From an uncultured Eubacterium sp. (GTDB lineage: Bacteria > Bacillota > Clostridia > Lachnospirales > Lachnospiraceae), in contig CAUCXT010000010.1 in NCBI GenBank assembly GCA_958446835.1, positions 1 to 64,000 of the forward strand: a stretch of DNA of 64,000 nucleotides, read 5' to 3'. Position numbers and translations under genes: made by a program. The notes beneath the pieces were generated by a model. The model worked only from the letters and a program-made list of their open reading frames with translations, was not told the DNA's origin and did not search any database. Positions 35,617-43,400 of this stretch are shown in pieces; within the stretch, counting starts at the first letter, position 1; each line of letters begins with the position of its first letter.

Positions 35617-35667
35617 CTACTCTCTGTAGTTCAATTTTAGTCTACTACTTGTAGAGCTAATTGTCAA
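35617..35667 (-). promoter_or_regulatory. blaI promoter with two operator-like dyads
   Basis: On the minus strand TTGACA (35667-35662) and TAGACT (35644-35639) are 17 bases apart. CTACAAGTAG (35654-35645) lies in the spacer next to the -10, and CTACAGAGAGTAG (35629-35617) lies just downstream. Both resemble the TACA-TGTA type BlaI/MecI boxes, consistent with autorepression. Confidence 0.7.
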
Positions 35668-35771
35668 TGCAATTTATTATTTTTGCAGTCTTTAATAGTA
35701 GTGGATAATGATTGATATTTATTGCATTGATTAGTAACTGTTTTTACATATAGCCGGAGAGTATGTAGTTG

Positions 35772-35925
35772 GTTTAATATTTAATTAGCTTAATATATTT
35801 TTTTATTTGAAATTGACACAAAACGTCATCTGCTTAATGTGTAATTGGCTTCATTTTCTGTTAAACTTAATATGAATTGACTTTATATTTCATTTGCTTA
35901 ATATGGTAATTAATTTAAAAAAGGA
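35772..35925. repeat. AT-rich degenerate direct repeats
   Basis: Four related units of the form CTTAATATG-TAATTGGCTT occur near 35773, 35833, 35868 and 35902, with spacing of about 59, 34 and 34 bases. The region (35660-35910) has no gene and is more AT-rich than its surroundings. Confidence 0.45.
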
Positions 35926-35951
35926 GACCTTTACTTTAAAAGTCTCCTTTA
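35914..35951 (-). terminator. terminator after the DUF3006-like gene
   Basis: On the minus strand AAAGGAGAC (35950-35942) pairs with GTCTCCTTT (35928-35920) over 9 bp, followed by a T-run. It ends the short-ORF cluster at 36.0-36.4 kb. Confidence 0.85.
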
Positions 35952-36020
35952 ATTGCCATGCATACCGGCACTTTACTTTATACATTATTTTCTATGCCGT
36001 GTCACCGCTGTCCGCTACAA

Positions 36021-36194
36021 TCAATCGCAGATAGAATACTCAAGCAACTCATATTTCAACCTGCTGTTCTCCTGTATTCCTTCCGGCAGAAGTGCCCTGG
36101 CAACAAGCTTCGGCTCCGCCTGGGTGTCATCCTCGCGCCTTAGATTTGCATAATCACCGTCAATGCTGTCTACGATGTAGTATATTGTTTCCAT
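36021..36194 (-). CDS. 57-aa DUF3006-like protein
   Basis: The protein begins METIYYIVDSIDGDYANLRR and ends LLEYSICD, with ARALLPEGIQENSRL in the middle. This matches the small beta-rich DUF3006 family (VDRIEG..A.LE...G......LP.G..EGD). The ATG at 36194 has AGGAG 9 bases upstream, and the stop of the 45-aa ORF ends directly before it (TAAATG). DUF3006 genes often lie next to ComEC/metallo-beta-lactamase-fold genes, as here. The biochemical role of the family is unknown. Confidence 0.78.
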   Translation of the reverse strand: METIYYIVDSIDGDYANLRREDDTQAEPKLVARALLPEGIQENSRLKYELLEYSICD

Positions 36195-36332
36195 TTATAA
36201 AGTCTCCTTTTCCTCTGACATTTGTTCTTCCAACAATTTTTTCAAAGCTTCCTTACTTGGTAAAACCGTTTCATACTTACTTGCAAAATTTTCGAATTGG
36301 TCAGACAATGTGTGACCAATTTTATCTGTCAT
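36195..36332 (-). CDS. 45-aa hydrophilic small ORF
   Basis: Starts MTDKIGHTLSDQF and ends KLLEEQMSEEKETL. It is charged and helix-prone, with no recognised family. It abuts the DUF3006-like gene. Its ATG has no ribosome site. A short frame 36378-36322 (MDKEIALIDSHLSCIYDR) with a strong GGGAGG lies just upstream and runs into it across TATATAT, so the two may be one protein of about 61 aa separated by a one-base change, or a coupled leader and gene. Confidence 0.5.
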   Translation of the reverse strand: MTDKIGHTLSDQFENFASKYETVLPSKEALKKLLEEQMSEEKETL

Positions 36333-36378
36333 ATATACAAGATAAATGCGAATCTATCAGCGCTATCTCCTTATCCAT
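36322..36378 (-). CDS. 18-codon upstream ORF with strong ribosome site
   Basis: The ORF encodes MDKEIALIDSHLSCIYDR. GGGAGGTG precedes the ATG at 36378. It overlaps the next small ORF in another frame at the TATATAT tract. It is either the true N-terminus of that ORF, broken by slippage, or a leader peptide. Confidence 0.4.
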   Translation of the reverse strand: MDKEIALIDSHLSCIYDR

Positions 36379-36521
36379 CACTACACCTCCCAACCTACTT
36401 TTATTATATACTTTCACATTTTTTATAACTATCACATTCTTATAAACAAGCACTTTATCCTGTTCATTATACTATAATCACTAATTTCAATCAAGAAAGT
36501 TCACAGCCATATATTCACCCC

Positions 36522-39449
36522 TCATTTTCCTTCGCAATACTCATAAACCTGCATTTTTGCACCCGAAGCCCTGATTTTCGCAATAATCGCCCCGCCTTCG
36601 TCCGTCCTCAGCACAAGTGCGCCGATATTTTCCAAGCGTTGCAGTGTTTCCTTGTGCGGGTGTCCGTATGTATTCTTGGCGGCGCATGAAATGATTGCCG
36701 CCTGCGGCATAATTGACGCAAGAAATTCTTCACTTGAGGAATACTTAGAGCCATGATGACCAACCTTGAGAAGTGACAGACTATCTATGCCACAGTGCCT
36801 CACCGATTCTGCTACATAGGCTTCCAGCTTAGAGGTCATATCACCTGTGAATAGAATAGAATTTCCTCTGTATTGAAGAAGCAGTACAATTGAATTGTCA
36901 TTCTCAGACTCACTGCTGCCTGTCTTAATTCTGCCAAGATTATATACCTCACTGTCAACATTTACATTTGCATTAGACTGTCCAGGTTCGTTGAGCGACA
37001 CAATGCTACATTCACCAAATATATATTCCATTCCATATTCCGCGCACATAATTTTCGTGCCTCTCTCCGCCAGAGCCGACGCAAGATCTTCTATATCCTC
37101 TATGTCTTCAATGTCTTCTATATTTACACTGATTTCATCTGTTCTGTCATCATTCAGCTGCGTCAAATCACCTGCATATTTCGATGTTGCATATCCTGAT
37201 ATACCATATTCTGATGTGCCACCTTCTAATGTGTCATATTTCAGTGCTCCATATTCTAATTCCCCATATTTTAACGTTCTTTCCCTCAATTCCAGATACT
37301 TAGAATAATCACTCACATTCAGCACAAGATTATCAATATCCGGAATATAAGCATTACCGGACAGCGCCTGAATCCAACCATTCTCATGGTCGGCGTCACT
37401 GTGCGTCAAAAACAGGAAATCGAACCTTCTCACGCCTTTATATTTTAGAAACGGCTCAATCACTTTTTCATATATATTCCTTGAAGAAGTACTTCCACCA
37501 TCGATAAACACATTGCCGCCGTTTGGAAGGCTGATAAATATTGCATCGCCCTGCCCGACATCTAGAAATATCACCTCAAGACCGCTGCGTACTCTTGTCA
37601 AAAGAATAATGATTGCAACGACAAGCAGGCTCCTTAACGACATATTCACACCAATGACACATTTTCGCACTACCCTTTTTTCAACCCACATTACAACACG
37701 TTTTCTCTGCGAAAAAAGGAACAGCAACAAATAGTACACTATCACCTGCCACAGCTCCGGTCTCCCGGCGACGAACACGCTTCCCGGAAGCGAAAGCATA
37801 AGTTCACTGCCATATCGAAACAAGACAAGTATGTAATGACCGGCACCGGCGAAAAAGCACCCTGTCGGTATACTTATAAGTCCCGACAGTCCGCAGCCAA
37901 GCGCGGATATCATTATTAAACTCATCAATGGAACAACAAGCAGATTTAAGAAAACAGAATAGACAGGGACTTCATAGTAGAACCATAGAATAACCGGAAG
38001 TGTCGCAAGCTGAATCGCAATCGGACCTGTAAGCCACTTTAACCATTTTACAGAGAATCCCTCTGAGACTACCGCCACACCCGCAATAGCCATAAATGAC
38101 AGAAGAAAACCGGAATTGGTAATCACATATGGGTTCCTTAACATAAGTATAATCGCAGACAATGACACGGCGGAAAGGATATCGTACCTTCTGCCAAGCA
38201 CCTGTGCATTGACCGCACATACAAACATCACTATCGCGCGCGTAGCTGACACGGAATTACCTGTCATAACGCCGAACAACACAACAAATATGCCGCTTAT
38301 AATTGCGGACATCGGACAGAGAAAGATTCTTCGCAACAGTTTGTACAGTCCCATGCCTATAAGTGATATGTGAAGCCCGGATATAGCAAGAATATGTCCA
38401 ATTCCCGCAGCCGAAAAAAGCTCACTTACAGTCGAATCCATGTCCGACCTGTCTCCTGTTACCATCGCCGCGTACACACCCGCGTCCGTTGTGGTACAGC
38501 ACTTACTGTACACTGCCTTTAATGAGGCTTTTAAGCTTTCAAGCCGGTTCACAATCTGATTTCTGCCTCTTACAACCGAAACAACTTCCGGTTCCTCAAT
38601 ATAATAGAGATATCCCAGTGATTTATAATACTGTCGCAGGTCGAATTGTCCCGGATTAGCTACAGCATCCGGAATGGGCAGCATGCTTTGTGAAGCTTCA
38701 AGTTTCACATTCACCTCCACATAGTCACCTCTTCGTGCCGACCAGCCATAGGAGGCGCTGTCCGATAGCTCAAGGACAATATTATTTAAAAGCCTCCTGC
38801 CATTTATACAACAATTTTTCAACATGAACCTTTTTGAGTATGTCCCCTCCGACACCTTCTCAACCACCCCCGATATGCCAATCACACCACTGCCATATTC
38901 TGATTTTTTTACATCCTGCAAATCGCCCTGTGCGCGAGAATAATTTTCTTTGACATACCTGTTTCCGGCGACCTTCTCCCCGATATTTTCTCCTGCAGAA
39001 ATATTGATTTTTCCATCATAATTTGTATTTTCATTCCCGTTTAATTCCAAATCAGTAAATATACAAGCCTTTAATGCTTTTTCTGCTACAGGTAACTCTT
39101 CTCTAAATAACTCTTCACTAAATATTTTATTGTCACAATTTTCGTGGATATATGTTGTGATAAAACCAACCAAAAATAATAAGAAAAATAAGAATAACTG
39201 AATATACAGGCTTCCATTGTAATTACAATTTTTTTCATAACTATAATTACAACCCTTTGTATAATTATATTTATTACGTTTATTAAATTCATTACGCCAC
39301 AAAAGCATTGGCAATAACCCAATACCGCCAAGAGCTGCCGCCAGCAATAACACCAGCGGCAAAGGCGCATGCATTAGTCCAATCAGTACACCCCCCACCG
39401 TAAATACAAGCGCTGGAACCAACGGCCTTTTAATTTTTCGATGTCTCAA
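36522..39449 (-). CDS. comEC: ComEC/Rec2-family DNA uptake channel
   Basis: 975 aa from a TTG at 39449 inside the end of the GerMN gene. Two N-terminal membrane segments flank a Tyr/Asn-rich stretch (about 55-80). An OB-fold (DUF4131, about 180-290) leads to the competence core with GHILAISGLHISLIG near 350 and about eight membrane segments. The C-terminal metallo-beta-lactamase-like domain begins EVIFLDVGQGDAIFI and has LTHSDADHENG. ComEC carries single-stranded DNA across the membrane, and its MBL domain is thought to act as the nuclease. A pentapeptide repeat and an IED repeat are inserted in the MBL domain. Competence has not been shown for most relatives. Confidence 0.93.
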   Translation of the reverse strand: MRHRKIKRPLVPALVFTVGGVLIGLMHAPLPLVLLLAAALGGIGLLPMLLWRNEFNKRNKYNYTKGCNYSYEKNCNYNGSLYIQLFLFFLLFLVGFITTYIHENCDNKIFSEELFREELPVAEKALKACIFTDLELNGNENTNYDGKINISAGENIGEKVAGNRYVKENYSRAQGDLQDVKKSEYGSGVIGISGVVEKVSEGTYSKRFMLKNCCINGRRLLNNIVLELSDSASYGWSARRGDYVEVNVKLEASQSMLPIPDAVANPGQFDLRQYYKSLGYLYYIEEPEVVSVVRGRNQIVNRLESLKASLKAVYSKCCTTTDAGVYAAMVTGDRSDMDSTVSELFSAAGIGHILAISGLHISLIGMGLYKLLRRIFLCPMSAIISGIFVVLFGVMTGNSVSATRAIVMFVCAVNAQVLGRRYDILSAVSLSAIILMLRNPYVITNSGFLLSFMAIAGVAVVSEGFSVKWLKWLTGPIAIQLATLPVILWFYYEVPVYSVFLNLLVVPLMSLIMISALGCGLSGLISIPTGCFFAGAGHYILVLFRYGSELMLSLPGSVFVAGRPELWQVIVYYLLLFLFSQRKRVVMWVEKRVVRKCVIGVNMSLRSLLVVAIIILLTRVRSGLEVIFLDVGQGDAIFISLPNGGNVFIDGGSTSSRNIYEKVIEPFLKYKGVRRFDFLFLTHSDADHENGWIQALSGNAYIPDIDNLVLNVSDYSKYLELRERTLKYGELEYGALKYDTLEGGTSEYGISGYATSKYAGDLTQLNDDRTDEISVNIEDIEDIEDIEDLASALAERGTKIMCAEYGMEYIFGECSIVSLNEPGQSNANVNVDSEVYNLGRIKTGSSESENDNSIVLLLQYRGNSILFTGDMTSKLEAYVAESVRHCGIDSLSLLKVGHHGSKYSSSEEFLASIMPQAAIISCAAKNTYGHPHKETLQRLENIGALVLRTDEGGAIIAKIRASGAKMQVYEYCEGK
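37084..37123 (-). repeat. 9-bp tandem repeat (IED) in comEC
   Basis: Four consecutive Ile-Glu-Asp codon triplets (IEDIEDIEDIED) with little third-base change, in the MBL domain insert. Confidence 0.85.
37170..37274 (-). repeat. 15-bp tandem repeat (pentapeptide x7) in comEC
   Basis: Seven in-frame 15-bp units encode LKYGE, LEYGA, LKYDT, LEGGT, SEYGI, SGYAT and SKYAG. Tyr or Gly holds position 3 in every unit. The units are recognisable at DNA level (CCATATTCT-type cores), so expansion is fairly recent. It is inserted within the MBL domain between NLVLNVSDYSKYLELRER and the IED repeat. Confidence 0.9.
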
Positions 39450-40404
39450 TAATATCTAAGCTCCTCTCCAAAGGCTGCGACAAATCTATTGTATCTCTAA
39501 ATAGGATATTCGTATTGCTCTTTACCGAAATCTGAACCTTGTTGACATTAGAAAGCTCACAGAGCGAATTGACAATAGAGTATATGGTCACAGCCGGTGA
39601 TACAGGCAGTATCTCATCTGTCAAAACGGAATCGAAATTCACATAGCATATTCCGTCCTTCGTCTTGACGCTCAGAAGCGTGAGTGTTGCCGGAACCGTT
39701 CTAATGTGATTTTCCTCACCCGGTCCCTTGATAAGCTGTTCTATGATAACACGTTCGACAGAGGCATCCTTGCCGTAGCCTATCGTCATGCGCTCCGGGA
39801 CAAGCTTATCCGAATCTGCATTGCCATAGTATATCGACAAATCAACCCATGTCCTGTATGAGCCTGAGCCTATGTCATCGATAAAATCTGAGGCTAACAT
39901 AATTCCCACCGGATTTCCGATTGCATCCTGAAGCGGCTGTTCATTCACATAAAAGCTGACATACTTAATCCCCTGTATCTGTGTCATGGTCTTGACATAC
40001 GAAGCCCTGAACATAACTTCATCCTCAGCAGCAAGCTGACTGTAGCTATCGGTAAAATATACCGACAATACCTCATCGCTGAGTCTGGTATCCACAATTG
40101 TTATATCCCTTCGTACTGTGCTTGTATGCTTTCTGCCATCCGCCGGGCTCTGCATGACTTCCCATAGTTCATGAGCCAGCTTTATCGAATCATCTGCCAC
40201 TTTTGCAGTGTATACCTCAGATGTCAAAGCCTGCCCTGTCTCGTCAAGATAATAAACAAGGTATTGATTTTCTCCAAGCTCTGTCACATCATTTTTAGCA
40301 TCCTGACTTCCTTCAGAACAAGCACTAAGTGCATACATCCCAATAATCAGCATGCCAACAATGACTGACAATAAAAATTTATATTTGCGTGAAATTGTTT
40401 TCAT
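39430..40404 (-). CDS. GerMN-domain lipoprotein
   Basis: 324 aa. The N-terminal helix (11-27) ends in ALSACS, giving a candidate lipid-attached Cys near 29. Two GerMN-like (sporulation/spore-germination) domains follow: residues about 48-160 (YLVYYLDETGQALTSEVY...) and 195-320 (VDLSIYYGNADSDKLVPE..., VERVIIEQLIKGPGE...). The position and pattern resemble LpqB/GerM-type partners encoded beside MtrAB- or WalRK-type systems. It follows the kinase by 14 bases, so it may modulate that kinase outside the membrane. It overlaps comEC by 20 bases. Confidence 0.85.
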   Translation of the reverse strand: MKTISRKYKFLLSVIVGMLIIGMYALSACSEGSQDAKNDVTELGENQYLVYYLDETGQALTSEVYTAKVADDSIKLAHELWEVMQSPADGRKHTSTVRRDITIVDTRLSDEVLSVYFTDSYSQLAAEDEVMFRASYVKTMTQIQGIKYVSFYVNEQPLQDAIGNPVGIMLASDFIDDIGSGSYRTWVDLSIYYGNADSDKLVPERMTIGYGKDASVERVIIEQLIKGPGEENHIRTVPATLTLLSVKTKDGICYVNFDSVLTDEILPVSPAVTIYSIVNSLCELSNVNKVQISVKSNTNILFRDTIDLSQPLERSLDIIETSKN

Positions 40405-40418
40405 TGCATTCCTCGTCT

Positions 40419-41873
40419 TTATGATTTCTTTGCCTGGGTAAGCGGTATCCGCACTGTAAACGTACTTCCTTCACCTTCCTTGCTGTATACCCTGATGGCA
40501 CCCTTATGCATAAGTACCACCGTCTTTGTTATGGCAAGACCAAGTCCTGTTCCGCCTGTCTGGCGTGAACGTGCCTTATCAACACGATAGAACCTTTCAA
40601 ATATCTTATCTCTGCAATCATCAGGAATTCCGATACCCGAATCGGCAACTGTGAGATAAAAGAACTTATGGTCTGCATTTACTGAAACTCTCACCCAGCC
40701 ATTAGCTACATTATATTTTATTCCATTTTCGACAAGGTTTGTCACAACCTGCGTAATTTTAACCTCGTCAATCTCTGCAACAACAGGCCTGAAGCTCTCA
40801 AGCACAAGTTCAATATTCTTCTCCTCTGCTATAGGCTTAAGTCTCTTTAGGACATGCTCAACAAGCTCGTTTATATTCTGAGGTGCAAGATTAAGTCCTG
40901 CTGCCGTCTTATCCATGCGGACAAGAGAAAGAAGGTCATTGATTATCTGACTCTCCCTGTCGATTTCCTCAACAATATCATGCATGAATTCCTTATATAA
41001 CTCGTTCGGAACATCATCCTGCGTGTTAAGTGAATCTGCAAGTACCTTTATCGAGGTTATCGGAGTCTTAAGCTCATGTGAGACATTTGAAACAAACTCC
41101 TGCCTTGAATCATCAAGTGCCTTCAATCTTTCAAGCATCTTATTCACTTCCGTTGATATAAGACACACTTCGCCAAGCCCCTTATCCTCATCAAGTCTTT
41201 TGTCCATATATCCGCTTGTCATTCCATGTATTGCCTCTGCAAGTTTTCTGAAAGGCCTGCTTATTCCAAACGCATACGCAAGCGCTACAAGCACCATAAC
41301 CGTAAATGTTATGTCTATAGCCGATGTCATAAAACGTTCAATATATCTTACATTCTCTCTTATGGATGTATCAGGCACAGCGAACATAAGAACTCCTATT
41401 ATATTATTTCCATTCGAGGCATATATCGGCTGTGTTATCTCTATTATTCCGTATTTACTGTCATAGCTGTTGGTTACTATACCATGAAAAGCCTGATTTA
41501 CTTCGTATGACACAAGAGTCTTATTTTCCTGATCAACATAAGTATCCTTAACCACATTATAGTTAGACGCAACTACTACAATACGTCCCGAATACATATA
41601 GGAAAGCTGCTCGACCTGCGCATTGATTCTGTCATCATACTGTCTGTCAAAATATCCACTCTTGCCGATATCAGCTGATAAGATATTACCTGTATTAAGA
41701 AGCTGCGTTTCCAACTGTTTTATCTGTCTTTCAAGGAAGCTGTTTACGACTATGCCTCTTATAGCAAGAAGCGGAACTACGGAAGCTGCAAGTATCATAA
41801 CCACTGCCGTAAACCTTATACTGACTAAGTGCTTTCCGATTGTCCTCAGCATAGACAAAAGTTTATTTTTCAT
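40419..41873 (-). CDS. WalK-like sensor histidine kinase
   Basis: 484 aa from the ATG at 41873 (AAAGGA upstream); the GTG at 41909 lacks a site. Membrane helices at about 22-43 and 184-203 enclose a PAS/Cache-like outer domain of about 140 residues. A HAMP region (RPFRKLAEAIHGMTSGYMDKRL) and the H-box FVSNVSHELKTPITSIKVLAD (His near 266) follow, with a HATPase ending TGGTGLGLAI. It resembles WalK/VicK in the kinase core but has no cytoplasmic PAS. Signals may come through the GerMN lipoprotein encoded next. Confidence 0.88.
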   Translation of the reverse strand: MKNKLLSMLRTIGKHLVSIRFTAVVMILAASVVPLLAIRGIVVNSFLERQIKQLETQLLNTGNILSADIGKSGYFDRQYDDRINAQVEQLSYMYSGRIVVVASNYNVVKDTYVDQENKTLVSYEVNQAFHGIVTNSYDSKYGIIEITQPIYASNGNNIIGVLMFAVPDTSIRENVRYIERFMTSAIDITFTVMVLVALAYAFGISRPFRKLAEAIHGMTSGYMDKRLDEDKGLGEVCLISTEVNKMLERLKALDDSRQEFVSNVSHELKTPITSIKVLADSLNTQDDVPNELYKEFMHDIVEEIDRESQIINDLLSLVRMDKTAAGLNLAPQNINELVEHVLKRLKPIAEEKNIELVLESFRPVVAEIDEVKITQVVTNLVENGIKYNVANGWVRVSVNADHKFFYLTVADSGIGIPDDCRDKIFERFYRVDKARSRQTGGTGLGLAITKTVVLMHKGAIRVYSKEGEGSTFTVRIPLTQAKKS

Positions 41874-41905
41874 ATCATATCCTTTTATTTGCGACTGTTT
41901 TCTAT

Positions 41906-42592
41906 TCACTGCTTAAAGAAATAACCCATTCCCCACTTGGTGTGGACATACTCCGGCATACTCGGGTTAGTCTCAATCTTCTCTCTGAGTCTCCTGATAT
42001 GCACGTCCACTGTCCTTGCATCTCCCGGATAGTCATATCCCCAGATAAGACTTAGAAGCATCTCCCTGCCGTACACCTTATTCGGATTGGTCACTAAAAG
42101 CTCAAGGACATCATACTCCTTGGTTGTAAGGCTGATTTCTTTTCCCTTGATATACACATGTCTGTTATTTCTGTCCATGACCATATTGCCTGCCACAATA
42201 CGTGTTGACGGATCAGCTGTGACAATATGCCTGTTTCTTCTCTTAATTGCCTTGATTCGTGCCTTTACCTCAAGTATATTAAACGGCTTGGTCATATAGT
42301 CATCTGCACCATAATCAAGACCAAGTATCTTATCCATATCCTCACTCTTTGCTGTTATCATTATAATCGGGACATCCGAAAACTCTCTTACCTGTTGACA
42401 CACGGTATAACCATCCATCTCAGGCAGCATGACATCAAGCAGAATAATATCGTAATTATTAGCCTTTATAAGGTCTAATGCCTCCCTTCCGTCATAAGCG
42501 CACGATACCTCCATGCCATCTTGTTCTAAGCTGTATTTTATCCCTTTTACGATGAGCTTTTCATCATCGACTACCAATACCTTATCCGCCAT
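41906..42592 (-). CDS. WalR/PhoP-like response regulator
   Basis: 228 aa from the ATG at 42592, which has AAAGGGG 5 bases upstream; a longer start at 42622 is unlikely. Receiver domain with KVLVVDDEKLIVKGIKYSLEQ, phospho-Asp near 53 (LLDVMLPEMDG) and KPFNILEVKARIK, then a winged helix (RTVDVHIRRLREKI, KWGMGYFF). The recognition helix resembles WalR, which controls wall metabolism. The gap to comEA is 36 bases. Confidence 0.9.
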   Translation of the reverse strand: MADKVLVVDDEKLIVKGIKYSLEQDGMEVSCAYDGREALDLIKANNYDIILLDVMLPEMDGYTVCQQVREFSDVPIIMITAKSEDMDKILGLDYGADDYMTKPFNILEVKARIKAIKRRNRHIVTADPSTRIVAGNMVMDRNNRHVYIKGKEISLTTKEYDVLELLVTNPNKVYGREMLLSLIWGYDYPGDARTVDVHIRRLREKIETNPSMPEYVHTKWGMGYFFKQ

Positions 42593-42628
42593 TTTTTCCC
42601 CTTTCAGCCACTCTTCAGTCAATGTATT

Positions 42629-43273
42629 TTAATTAACACAAATGTATTCTCTTATTTTAGAAAAAGCGCTCTCCTTGATTCCGCTCACACACATAATATC
42701 CTCGATACATGTAAAAAAACCATTGGTATTGCGATAATCAATAATTGCCTCTGCACGTGATTTTCCAATCCCCGGAAGTGTCATCAGAGCTTCTGCATCA
42801 GCACTGTTTATATTTACCAGTGAATTTTTCTTATCTGAATGCTCCTGCTGATACGAAATACTTCCCTTATTCTCATATTCCTCGTAATCGGGAATATACA
42901 GCTTCTGTCCGTCATATACATGCTCCGCAAGATTCACAGCCTCAAGACAGCCGTTGTCCGTGACACCGCCCGCCTTATCTATGAGCTCATATACTCTTGA
43001 ATCCTCATATGCCTCGTATACTCCGGGATTTACTACGTTTCCACATACATATATGAATATAGTCTTAAGTGATTCCTCTGTATATATCTCCTCCGTGCAA
43101 ATATCTAATACGACACTTGATATTCTTTCTTCCTGCTGTGCTACCTCCGTATGCTGCCCTATGGTGTAGACCTCACCCTTTTTCGATGTGCATGAGTATA
43201 GAAAACCACACGCCACAATAGAAAACACACCTGCCGCATAAATAAAAACCTTATAAAATCTTTTTTTTGCCAT
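42629..43273 (-). CDS. comEA: ComEA-like DNA-binding competence protein
   Basis: 214 aa. A signal/membrane segment (8-27) with a Cys near 28 is followed by an SLBB domain (IFIYVCGNVVNPGVYEAYEDSRVYELIDKAGGV) and a C-terminal double helix-hairpin-helix (LVNINSADAEALMTLPGIGKSRAEAIIDYRNTNGFF). ComEA binds double-stranded DNA at the cell surface and passes it to ComEC. It leads the unit comEA-regulator-kinase-GerMN-comEC. Confidence 0.93.
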   Translation of the reverse strand: MAKKRFYKVFIYAAGVFSIVACGFLYSCTSKKGEVYTIGQHTEVAQQEERISSVVLDICTEEIYTEESLKTIFIYVCGNVVNPGVYEAYEDSRVYELIDKAGGVTDNGCLEAVNLAEHVYDGQKLYIPDYEEYENKGSISYQQEHSDKKNSLVNINSADAEALMTLPGIGKSRAEAIIDYRNTNGFFTCIEDIMCVSGIKESAFSKIREYICVN

Positions 43274-43335
43274 TTTCTCTCCTTATGTCTGTCTCATAAG
43301 GTCCCTCTATCTCAGGAAAGATAACCTGCCTTTTT

Positions 43336-43364
43336 ATTGTAACCAAAAAACCCGGCTATTGCAA
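43336..43364 (-). promoter_or_regulatory. promoter of the comEA operon inside a terminator
   Basis: On the minus strand TTGCAA (43364-43359) and TACAAT (43341-43336) are 17 bases apart. The -35 is the loop of the preceding terminator and its right arm and T-run fill the spacer. Confidence 0.6.
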
Positions 43365-43373
43365 CCGGGTTTT
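43347..43373 (-). terminator. terminator of the arg/solute-binding unit
   Basis: On the minus strand AAAACCCGG (43373-43365) pairs perfectly with CCGGGTTTT (43355-43347) around a 9-base loop, followed by more T residues. Confidence 0.92.
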
Positions 43374-43400
43374 CAAGATTTCCAACTCTATTTTCATCTG

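Noticed and set aside
37972..38220. 82-codon minus-strand frame inside comEC
   Set aside because: Shadow of the ComEC membrane core in another frame.
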